Shown here piece by piece: positions 44,101 through 56,100 of a DNA stretch of 64,000 nucleotides. Under the pieces are notes generated by a model that saw only the letters and a list, made by a program, of their open reading frames with translations, was not told the origin of the DNA and did not search any database. The position numbers were made by a program, and so were the translations under genes. The stretch lies in assembly GCA_037974335.1 (NCBI GenBank), contig CM075744.1, forward strand, positions 3,047,154 to 3,111,153, given 5' to 3'. Source of the DNA: Prionace glauca (lineage: Eukaryota; Chordata; Chondrichthyes; Carcharhiniformes; Carcharhinidae). Every line of letters begins with the position of its first letter. Position 1 is the first letter of the stretch.

Positions 44101-47100
44101 GAATACTTTGCGCGGTATTTACAAAGGAGAGGGGTTCGGAAATGTGTGGTCTCTTGGAGGGAGTGGAGGTTTATTTGCAGGATATAGTTATTACGAGAGA
44201 GGAAGTGCTAGGGCTTTTAGGTAGCGTAAGGACGGATAAAGCTCCGGGGCCTGATGGTATTTATCCCAGGCTGCTTAGGGAGGCGAAAGATGAAATTGCT
44301 GGGCCTCTGGCGCAAATCTTTGTCTCTTCTTTGGACACAGGTGAGGTCCCAGAAGATTGGAGGGTAGCAAATGTGGTCCCGTTGTTCAAAAAAGGTAGTA
44401 GGGATAACCCTGGGAATTATAGACCGGTGAGTTTGACGTCGGTGGTAGGGAAGTTAATGGAAAATATACTTAGGGGTAGGATGTATGAGCATTTGGAGCG
44501 TTGCTATCTGATTAGGGATACGCAACATGGCTTTGTTAGAGGGACGTCTTGCCTTACGAATCTGGTGGAATTCTTTGAGGAGGTGACAAAACCGGTTGAC
44601 GATGGGAGAACCATTGATGTCATCTCTCTGGATTTCAGTAAGGCGTTTGACAAAGTCCCTCACGGTAGGCTGGTAGAAAAGGTTAAGGCGCATGGGATAC
44701 GAGGCCAGGTAGCTAGGTGGATTGAGAACTGGCTGGGAAATAGGAGACAGAGGGTAGCTGTGGAAGGGACCTTGTCGGGCTGGAGGCCAGTGACCAGTGG
44801 TGTGCCGCAGGGCTCAGTACTGGGACCTCTCCTCTTTGTAGTCTACATAAATGACTTGGAAGAGGGCGTAGGTGGTGTGATTAGCAAGTTTGCTGATGAC
44901 ACCAAGATGGCAGGGTTGGCGGGTACGGAACTGGATTGTCAGGTGATACAACAGGATATAGATAGGTTGGTGCAGTGGGCAGATAGGTGGCAGATGGAAT
45001 TTAATCCTGACAAATGCGAGGTGATGCATTTTGGACGGAATAATGCAGAGAGGAGCTATGTGATTAAAGGGAGGCCGATTAGGAGTATAGACATACAGAG
45101 GGACCTGGGAGTGCAGGTTCACAAATCCATGAAGGTTGCATCACAAGTGGAGAAGGTTGTTAGGAAGGCTTATGGGATGTTGGCCTTTATAGGAAGGGGC
45201 ATAGAGTATAAAAGCTGCTGTCTAATGCTTCAGTTGTACAGAACGTTGGTTAGACCGCATTTGGAGTACTGCGTCCAGTTTTGGTCACCTTACTACTGGA
45301 AGGACGTGGAGTCTCTGGAAAGGGTGCAGAGGAGGTTTACCAGGATGTTGCCTGGCATGGGGGGACTGGGTTACGAGGAGAGGTTGAAGAAACTGGGACT
45401 ATTCTCCTTGGAAAGGCGGAGATTGAGAGGGGACATGATAGAAGTATATAAGATAATGAAGGGAATGGATAGAGTTAATAGTGAGAGACTGCTCCCTAGA
45501 CTGGATACGAACACGAGAGGTCATCATTTAAGGGTGAGGGGGGAGAGGTATAATTTGGAGGTGAGAAGAAGGTTCTTTACGCAGAGAGTTGTAGGGGTCT
45601 GGAACGCGCTACCGAGTAGGGTGGTGGAGGCAGGAACATTGGACTCGTTTAAGATGCAGTTAGATAGGCACATGAGTGAAACGAGAATGGAGGGATATGG
45701 TAGGGGATATTAAATAGGGTTAAACCTCGGGAGATATCGGAAAGGCAGGCTGTAAGATTAATATTTTTGACTTTATTCCACAGGTGGAGGTCCACCTCGT
45801 GTCAAACGAGGGGCATTCACACGGCGGGTCGTGCGTGGGCTGCTCTTGGAAGTTCCAGGAGTGGCCTAGTACTTCATGTCGGTGTGTGTGCTTGATCCTG
45901 GACCGGTAGATGGGCGCCGAAACAGCTCAGTGACTAGCACTGCTGGCTGTGCAGACACATGGATTTGGGCCTGTGTCTGTGGGAGTTTGCGCATTCTCCC
46001 TGTGGTTGCGTGGGTTTCCTCCGGGCGCTCCGGTTTACACAGTGAGCACGTGAGATGTGCTCTCAGGCTAATCGGATTTTACCAAATTGACACTATTTCT
46101 TCCCTGAATCTGACTGAGTAGGGTTCCATTCGTAGATATGCAGGGTAGAATAGGTGTAGGGTGATGTGGCGGCGCGGGCTCGTTGGCCGAAGGGCCTGTT
46201 TCCCGTGCTGGGTTGTTCTTTGTTTTTATTGCATTCAATTACAGTAATTAGTGGGGGGAGACCCTAGTTGGCATAATTTTGTTTATTTCTTGTTTCTGAC
46301 GACTTGTCTGGATTTACTCTGCAGCATTTTACAAGGAACCTGATTTTTCTATTCAACTGACACCTTCTGGGACAGTGTTCAAATTTGAATCCCAAGGTTA
46401 TCCCAAAGCTTCTGTTTCCTGGTACAATGAAGAAAACAAGGATATTTCTCCATTGTCTGAGACTTTATACCAGCAAAGTGGAGATGGTCTCTATTCACTG
46501 CAGAGTATTCTGGAAGTCAGTGATGCCAATAGAAGTTCTAACTACACATTTAGATTAAGGAATGATGTGCTACACCAGTCAGTCTCTCGAACATTTGGTC
46601 TTTGTAAAGGTAGGTTCATTTGTATATCCAACACACTCTATACTCTGAAGCAGCCCTTTTGCAAATTGATTCTCATTTCAAATTCCTTCTGTTTCGGTAT
46701 CATAAGTGTAAAAAGCTGCACAAGTAGATTTATTAATATTCATCAGCTTCCAAGATCATGAATTAACAGCTGAATGTTTGGGCTTCTTCTTGACTCTCCC
46801 TCTCCTATCGCGCGTGCCCCACCCCCCTCCCCCCCCAATTTCTCCTCCCCACCCAATATCCCCTCCCCCCCCATCCCCCCCCCTACACCATCTCCCTCCC
46901 CTCCCCCCATCTCCCTCCATCTTCCCTCCCCCCTCCCCCCCATCTTCCCTCCCCCCCTCCCGTCCATCTTCCCTCCCCCCTCCCGCCCGTCTCCCCTCCC
47001 GCCCGTCTCCCTCCCGCCCGTCTCCCCTCCCGCCCGTCTCCCCTCCCGCCCGTCTCCCCTCCCGCCCGTCTCCCCTCCCGCCCGTCTCCCCTCCCGCCCG

Positions 47101-50100
47101 TCTCCCCTCCCGCCCGTCTCCCCTCCCGCCCGTCTCCCCTCCCGCCCGTCTCCCCTCTCCCGCCCGTCTCCCCTCCCGCCCGTCTCCCCTCCCGCCCGTC
47201 TCCCCTCCCGCCCGTCTCCCCTCCACACGCCCGTCTCCCCTCCACACGCCCGTCTCCCCTCCACACGCCCGTCTCCCCTCCACACGCCCGTCTCCCCTCC
47301 ACACGCCCGTCTCCCCTCCACACGCCCGTCTCCCCTCCACACGCCCGTCTCCCCTCCACACGCCCGTCTCCCCTCCACACGCCCGTCTCCCCTCCACACG
47401 CCCGTCTCCCCTCCACACGCCCGTCTCCCCTCCACACGCCCGTCTCCCCTCCACACGCCCGTCTCCCCTCCACTCACACGCCCGTCTCCCCTCCACACGC
47501 CCGTCTCCCCTCCCACACGCCCGTCTCCCCTCCACACGCCCGTCTCCCCTCCACACGCCCGTCTCCCCTCCACACAGCCCCGTCTCCCCTCCACACGCCC
47601 GTCTCCCCTCCACACGCCCGTCTCCCCTCCACACGCCCGTCTCCCCTCCACACGCCCGTCTCCCCTCCACACGCCCGTCTCCCCTCCACACGCCCGTCTC
47701 CCTCCACACGCCCGTCTCCCCTCCACACGCCCGTCTCCCCTCCACACGCCCGTCTCCCCTCCACACGCCCGGTCTCCCTCCACACGCCCGTCTCCCCTCC
47801 ACACGCCCGTCTCCCCTCCACACGCCCGTCTCCCCTCCACACGCCCGTCTCCCTCCCGCCGTCTCCCACCTCCACACGCCCGTCTCCCCTCCACACGCCC
47901 GTCTCCCCTCCACACGCCCGTCTCCCCTCCACACGCCCGTCTCCCCTCCACACGCCCGTCTCCCCTCCACACGCCCGTCTCCCCTCCACACGCCCGTCTC
48001 CCCTCCACACGCCCGTCTCCCCTCCACACGCCCGTCTCCCCTCCACACGCCCGTCTCCCTCCACACGCCCGTCTCCCCTCCACACGCCCGTCTCCCCTCC
48101 ACACGCCCGTCTCCCTCCACACGCCCGTCTCCCCTCCACACGCCCGTCTCCCCTCCACACGCCCGTCTCCCCTCCACACGCCCGTCTCCCCTCCACACGC
48201 CCGTCTCCCCTCCACACGCCCGTCTCCCCTCCACACGCCCGTCTCCCCTCCACACGCCCGTCTCCCCTCCACACGCCCGTCTCCCCTCCACACGCCCGTC
48301 TCCCCTCCACACGCCCGTCTCCCCTCCACACGCCCGTCTCCCCTCCACACGCCCCGTCTCCCCTCCACACGCCCGTCTCCCCTCCACACGCCCGTCTCCC
48401 CCTCCACACGCCCGTCTCCCCTCCACACGCCCGTCTCCCCTCCACACGCCCGTCTCCCCTCCACACGCCCGTCTCCCCTCCACACGCCCGTCTCCCCTCC
48501 ACACGCCCGTCTCCCCCTCCACACGCCCGTCTCCCCTCCACACGCCCGTCTCCCCTCCACACGCCCGTCTCCCCTCCACACGCCCGTCTCCCCTCCACAC
48601 GCCCGTCTCCCCTCCACACGCCCGTCTCCCCTCCACACGCCCCGTCTCCCCTCCACACGCCCGTCTCCCCTCCACACGCCCGTCTCCCCTCCACACGCCC
48701 GTCTCCCCTCCACACGCCCGTCTCCCCTCCACACGCCCGTCTCCCCTCCACACGGCCCGTCTCCCCTCCACACGCCCGTCTCCCCTCCACACGCCCGTCT
48801 CCCCTCCACACGCCCGTCTCCCTCACACGCCCGTCTCCCCTCCACACGCCCGTCTCCCCTCCACACGCCCGTCTCCCCTCCACACGCCCGTCTCCCCTCC
48901 ACACGCCCGTCTCCCCTCCACACGCCCGTCTCCCCTCCACACGCCCGTCTCCCCTCCACACGCCCGTCTCCCTCCACACGCCCGTCTCCCCTCCACACGC
49001 CCGTCTCCCCTCCACACGCCCGTCTCCCCTCCACACGCCCGTCTCCCCTCCACACGCCCGTCTCCCCTCCACACGCCCGTCTCCCCTCCACACGCCCGTC
49101 TCCCCTCCACACCGCCCGTCTCCCCTCCACACCGCCCGTCTCCCCTCCACACGCCCGTCTCCCCTCCACACGCCCGTCTCCCCTCCACACGCCCGTCTCC
49201 CCTCCACACGCCCGTCTCCCCTCCACACGCCCGTCTCCCCTCCACACGCCCGTCTCCCCTCCACACGCCCGTCTCCCCTCCACACGCCCGTCTCCCCTCC
49301 ACACGCCCGTCTCCCCTCCACACGCCCGTCTCCCCTCCACACGCCCGTCTCCCCTCCACACGCCCGTCTCCCCTCCACACGCCCGTCTCCCCTCCACACG
49401 CCCGTCTCCCCTCCACACGCCCGTCTCCCCTCCACACGCCCGTCTCCCCTCCACACGCCCGTCTCCCCTCCACACGCGCCCTCTCCCCCTCCACACGCCC
49501 GTCTCCCCTCCACACGCCCGTCTCCCCTCCACACGCCCGTCTCCCCTCCACACGCCCGTCTCCCCTCCACACGCCCGTCTCCCCTCCACACGCCCGTCTC
49601 CCCTCCACACGCCGTCTCCCCTCCACAGCCCGTCTCCCCTCCACACGCCCGTCTCCCCTCCACACGCCCGTCTCCCCTCCACACGCCCGTCTCCCCTCCA
49701 CACGCCCGTCTCCCCTCCACACGCCCGTCTCCCCTCCACACGCCCGTCTCCCCTCCACACGCCCGTCTCCCCTCCACACGCCCGTCTCCCCTCCACACGC
49801 CCGTCTCCCCTCCACACGCCCGTCTCCCCTCCACACGCCCGTCTCCCCTCCACACGCCCGTCTCCCCTCCACACGCCCGTCTCCCCTCCACACGCCCCGT
49901 CTCCCCTCCACACGCCCGTCTCCCCTCCACACGCCCGTCTCCCCTCCACACCGCCCGTCTCCCCTCCACACGCCCGTCTCCCCTCCACACGCCCGTCTCC
50001 CTCCACACGCCCCGTCTCCCCTCCACACGCCCGTCTCCCCTCCACACGCCCGTCTCCCCTCCACACGCCGTCTCCCCTCCACACGCCCGTCTCCCCTCCA

Positions 50101-53100
50101 CACGCCCGTCTCCCCTCCACACGCCCGTCTCCCCTCCACACGCCCGTCTCCCCTCCACACGCCCGTCTCCCCTCCACACGCCCGTCTCCCCTCCACACGC
50201 CCGTCTCCCCTCCACACGCCCCGTCTCCCCCTCCACACGCCCGTCTCCCCTCCACACGCCCGTCTCCCCTCCACACGCCCGTCTCCCCTCCACACGCCCG
50301 TCTCCCCTCCACACGCCCGTCTCCTCCCCTCCCACACGCCCGTCTCCCCTCCACACGCCCGTCTCCCCCTCCACACGCCCGTCTCCCTCCACACGCCCGT
50401 CTCCCCTCCACACGCCCGTCTCCCTCACCCGCTCCCACCGCGTCCTCCCCTCCACACGCCCGTCTCCCCTCCACACGCCCGTCTCCCCTCCACACGCCCG
50501 TCTCCCCTCCACACGCCCGTCTCCCCTCCACACGCCCGTCTCCCCTCCACACGCCCGTCTCCCCTCCACACGCCCGTCTCCCCTCCACACGCCCGTCTCC
50601 CCTCCACACGCCCGTCTCCCCTCCACACGCCCGTCTCCCCTCCACACGCCCGTCTCCCCTCCACACGCCCGTCTCCCCTCCACACGCCCTCTCCACCCCC
50701 GTCTCCCCTCCACACGCCCGTCTCCCCTCCACACGCCCCGTCTCCCCTCCACACGCCCGTCTCCCCTCCACACGCCCGTCTCCCCTCCACACGCCCGTCT
50801 CCCCTCCACACGCCCGTCTCCCCTCCACACGCCCGTCTCCCCTCCACACGCCCGTCTCCCCTCCACACGCCCGTCTCCCCTCCACACGCCCGTCTCCCCT
50901 CCACACGCCCCGTCTCCCCTCCACACGCCCGTCTCCCCTCCACACGCCCGTCTCCCCTCCACACGCCCGTCTCCCCTCCACACGCCCGTCTCCCCTCCAC
51001 ACGCCCGTCTCCCCTCCACACGCCCGTCTCCCCTCCACACGCCCGTCTCCCCTCCACACGCCCGTCTCCCCTCCACACGCCGTCCGTCTCCCTCCACACG
51101 CCCGTCTCCCCTCCACACGCCCGTCTCCCCTCCACACGCCCGTCTCCCCTCCACACGCCCGTCTCCCCTCCACACGCCCGTCTCCCCTCCACACACGCCC
51201 GTCTCCCCTCCACACGCCGTCTCCCCTCCACACGCCCGTCTCCCCCTCCACACGCCCGTCTCCCCTCCCACACGCCCGTCTCCCCTCCACACGCCCGTTC
51301 CCCTCCACACGCCCGTCTCCCCTCCACACGCCCGTCTCCCCCTCCACACGCCCGTCTCCCCTCCACACGCCCGTCTCCCCTCCACACGCCCGTCTCCCCC
51401 TCCACACGCCCGTCTCCCCTCCACACGCCCGTCTCCCCTCCACACGCCCGTCTCCCCTCCACACGCCCGTCTCCCCTCCACACGCCCGTCTCCCCTCCAC
51501 ACGCCCGTCTCCCCTCCACACGCCCGTCTCCCCTCCACACGCCCGTCTCCCCTCCACACGCCCGTCTCCCCTCCACACGCCCGTCTCCCCTCCACACGCC
51601 CGTCTCCCCTCCACACGCCCGTCTCCCCTCCACACGCCCGTCTCCCCTCCACACGCCCGTCTCCCCTCCACACGCCCGTCTCCCTTCCACACGCCCGTCT
51701 CCCCTCCACACGCCCGTCTCCCCTCCACACGCCCGTCTCCCCTCCACACGCCCGTCTCCCCTCCACACGCCCGTCTCCCCTCCCACACGCCCGTCTCCCC
51801 TCCACACGCCCGTCTCCCCTCCACACGCCCCGTCTCCCCTCCACACGCCCGTCTCCCCTCCACACGCCCGTCTCCCCTCCACACGCCCGTCTCCCCTCCA
51901 CACGCCCGTCTCCCCTCCACACGCCCGTCTCCCCTCCACACGCCCGTCTCCCCTCCACACGCCCGTCTCCCCTCCACACGCCCGTCTCCCCTCCACACGC
52001 CCGTCTCCCCCTCCACACGCCCGTCTCCCCTCCACACGCCCGTCTCCCCTCCACACGCCCGTCTCCCCTCCACACGCCCCGTCTCCCCTCCACACCGCCC
52101 GTCTCCCCTCCACACGCCCGTCTCCCCTCCACACGCCCGTCTCCCCTCCACACGCCCGTCTCCCCTCCACACGCCCGTCTCCCCTCCACACACGCCCCGT
52201 CTCCCCTCCACACGCCCGTCTCCCCTCCACACGCCCGTCTCCCCTCCACACGCCCGTCTCCCCTCCACACGCCCGTCTCCCCTCCACACGCCCGTCTCCC
52301 CTCCACACGCCCGTCTCCCCTCCACACGCCCGTCTCCCCTCCACACGCCCTGTCTCCCCTCCACACGCCCGTCTCCCCTCCACACGCCCGTCTCCCCTCC
52401 ACACGCCCGTCTCCCCTCCACACGCACCCGTCTCCCCTCCACACGCCCGTCTCCCTCCACACGCCCGTCTCATCACCACATGCCTCAAATTTAAAATTCT
52501 CAGTCTTGTTTCCAGTCCTTTTTGTGGCCTTGTCCCTCTTTATATCTGGAACCTTCAAAACTAAGAATTCTACTCCTAACATGCTTACTGCATTTCCCTA
52601 CTTCTGGCTGCTCACAAACTCCTTCCACACAGTGAGCACGTGANNNNNNNNNNNNNNNNNNNNNNNNNNNNNNNNNNNNNNNNNNNNNNNNNNNNNNNNN
52701 NNNNNNNNNNNNNNNNNNNNNNNNNNNNNNNNNNNNNNNNNNNTCACGTGCTCATGTGTATATCCAACACACTCTATACTCTGAAGCAGCCCTTTTGCAA
52801 ATTGATTCTCATTTCAAATTCCTTCTGTTTCGGTATCATAAGTGTAAAAAGCTGCACAAGTAGATTTATTAATATTCATCAGCTTCCAAGATCATGAATT
52901 AACAGCTGAATGTTTGGGCTTCTTCTTGACTCTCCCTCTCCTATCGCGCGTGCCCCACCCCCCTCCCCCCCCAATTTCTCCTCCCCACCCAATATCCCCT
53001 CCCCCCCATCCCCCCCCTACACCATCTCCCCTCCCCCTCCCCCCCATCTTCCCTCCCCCCTCCCCCCCATCTTCCCTCCCCCCCTCCCGTCCATCTTCCC

Positions 53101-56100
53101 TCCCCCCTCCCGCCCGTCTCCCCTCCCGCCCGTCTCCCCTCCCGCCCGTCTCCCCTCCCGCCCGTCTCCCCTCCCGCCCGTCTCCCCTCCCGCCCGTCTC
53201 CCCTCCCGCCCGTCTCCCCTCCCGCCCGTCTCCCCTCCCGCCCGTCTCCCCTCCCGCCCGTCTCCCCTCCCGCCCGTCTCCCCTCCGCCCGTCTCCCCTC
53301 CCGCCCGTCTCCCCTCCCGCCCGTCTCCCCTCCCGCCCGTCTCCCCTCCACACGCCCGTCTCCCCTCCACACGCCCGTCTCCCCTCCACACGCCCGTCTC
53401 CCCTCCACACGCCCGTCTCCCCTCCACACGCCCGTCTCCCCTCCACACGCCCGTCTCCCCTCCACACGCCCGTCTCCCCTCCACACGCCCGTCTCCCTCC
53501 ACACGCCCGTCTCCCCTCCACACGCCCGTCTCCCCTCCACACGCCCGTCTCCCCTCCACACGCCCGTCTCCCCTCCACACGCCCGTCTCCCCTCCACACG
53601 CCCGTCTCCCCTCCACACGCCCGTCTCCCCTCCACACGCCCGTCTCCCCTCCACACGCCCGTCTCCCCTCCACACGCCCGTCTCCCCTCCACACGCCCGT
53701 CTCCCCTCCACACGCCCGTCTCCCCTCCACACGCCCGTCTCCCCTCCACACGCCCGTCTCCCCTCCACACGCCCGTCTCCCCTCCACACGCCCGTCTCCC
53801 CTCCACACGCCCGTCTCCCCTCCACACGCCCGTCTCCCCTCCACACGCCCGTCTCCCCTCCACACGCCGTCTCCCCTCCACACGCCCGTCTCCCCTCCAC
53901 ACGCCCGTCTCCCTCCACACGCCCGTCTCCCCTCCACACGCCCGTCTCCCCTCCACACGCCCGTCTCCCCTCCACACGCCCGTCTCCCCTCCACACGCCC
54001 GTCTCCCCTCCACACGCCCGTCTCCCCTCCACACGCCCGTCTCCCCTCCACACGCCCGTCTCCCCTCCACACGCCCGTCTCCCCTCCACACGCCCGTCTC
54101 CCCTCCACACGCCCGTCTCCCCTCCACACGCCCGTCTCCCCTCCACACGCCCGTCTCCCCTCCACACGCCCGTCTCCCCTCCACACGCCCGTCTCCCCTC
54201 CACACGCCCGTCTCCCCTCCACACGCCCGTCTCCCCTCCACACGCCCGTCTCCCCTCCACACGCCCGTCTCCCTCCACACGCCGTCTCCCTCCACACGCC
54301 CGTCTCCCCTCCACACGCCCGTCTCCCCTCCACACGCCCCGCCCCTCCACACGCCCGTCTCCCCTCCACACGCCCGTCTCCCCTCCACACGCCCGTCTCC
54401 CCTCCACACGCCCGTCTCCCCTCCACACGCCCGTCTCCCCTCCACACGCCCGTCTCCCCTCCCACACGCCCGTCTCCCCTCCACACGCCCGTCTCCCCTC
54501 CACACGCCCGTCTCCCTCCACACGCCCGTCTCCCCTCCACACGCCCGTCTCCCTCCACACGCCCGTCTCCCCTCCACACGCCCGTCTCCCCTCCACACGC
54601 CCGTCTCCCCTCCACACGCCCGTCTCCCCTCCACACGCCCGTCTCCCCTCCACACGCCCGTCTCCCCTCCACACGCCCGTCTCCCCTCCACACGCCCGTC
54701 TCCCCTCCACACGCCCGTCTCCCCTCCACACGCCCGTCTCCCCTCCACACGCCCGTCTCCCCTCCACACGCCCGTCTCCCCTCCACACGCCCGTCTCCCC
54801 TCCACACGCCCGTCTCCCCTCCACACGCCCGTCTCCCCTCCACACGCCCGTCTCCCCTCCACACGCCCGTCTCCCCTCCACACGCCCGTCTCCCCTCCAC
54901 AACGCCCGTCTCCCCTCCACACGCCCGTCTCCCCTCCACACGCCCGTCTCCCCTCCACACGCCCGTCTCCCCTCCACCACGCCCGTCTCCCCTCCACACG
55001 CCCGTCTCCCCTCCACACGCCCGTCTCCCCTCCACACGCCCGTCTCCCCTCCACACGCCCGTCTCCCCTCCACACGCCCGTCTCCCCTCCACACGGCCCG
55101 TCTCCCCTCCCACACGCCCGTCTCCCCTCCACACGCCCGTCTCCCCTCCACACGCCCGTCTCCCCTCCACACGCCCGTCTCCCTCCACACGCCCGTCTCC
55201 CTCCACACGCCCGTCTCCCCTCCACACGCCCGTCTCCCCTCCACACGCCCGTCTCCCCTCCACACGCCCGTCTCCCCTCCACACGCCCGTCTCCCCTCCA
55301 CACGCCCGTCTCCCCTCCACACGCCCGTCTCCCCTCCACACGCCCGTCTCCCCTCCACACGCCCGTCTCCCCTCCACACGCCCGTCTCCCCTCCACACGC
55401 CCGTCTCCCCTCCACACGCCCGTCTCCCCTCCACACGCCCGTCTCCCCTCCACACGCCCGTCTCCCCTCCACACGCCCGTCTCCCCTCCACACGCCCGTC
55501 TCCCCCTCCACACGCCCGTCTCCCTCCACACGCCCGTCTCCCCTCCACACGCCCGTCTCCCCTCCACACGCCCGTCTCCCCTCCACACGCCCGTCTCCCC
55601 TCCACACGCCCGTCTCCCCTCCACACGCCCGTCTCCCCTCCACACGCCCGTCTCCCCTCCACACGCCCGTCTCCCCTCCACACGCCCGTCTCCCCTCCAC
55701 ACGCCCGTCTCCCCTCCACACGCCCGTCTCCCCTCCACACGCCCGTCTCCCCTCCACACGCCCGTCTCCCCTCCACACGCCGTCTCCCCTCCACACGCCC
55801 GTCTCCCCTCCACACGCCCGTCTCCCCTCCACACGCCCGTCTCCCCTCCACACGCCCGTCTCCCCTCCACACGCCCGTCTCCCCTCCACACGCCCGTCTC
55901 CCCTCCACACGCCCGTCTCCCCTCCACACGCCCGTCTCCCCTCCACACGCCCGTCTCCCCTCCACACGCCCGTCTCCCCTCCACACGCCCGTCTCCCCTC
56001 CACACGCCCGTCTCCCCTCCACACGCCCGTCTCCCCTCCACACGCCCGTCTCCCCTCCACACGCCCGTCTCCCCTCCACACGCCCGTCTCCCCTCCACAC

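Larger units (their letters stand above)
41298..46324 (+). other. Intron 2 of the Ig gene
   Basis: Donor GTACTT, acceptor 'ggatttactctgcag' ending at 46324. It contains a CR1 (41912-42825), unassigned sequence (41300-41905, 42830-43270), a purine tract (43275-43680), a second CR1 (43683-46230), and a sequencing-barcode-like 16-mer at 46038. Confidence 0.8.
46621..52626. repeat. Block assembled twice, first copy
   Basis: Intron sequence 46621-46800, minisatellite 46801-52470 and L2-like flank 52471-52626. It equals 52757-58659 in order and content; the flanks look identical. The copies differ only in repeat number and small indels. Confidence 0.9.

Noticed and set aside
46743-52582. Very long open frames (up to about 1900 codons) in several frames across the first GC-rich array
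   Set aside because: The 19-bp unit lacks stop codons in all frames on both strands. The frames are periodic composition artefacts with no conserved domain.
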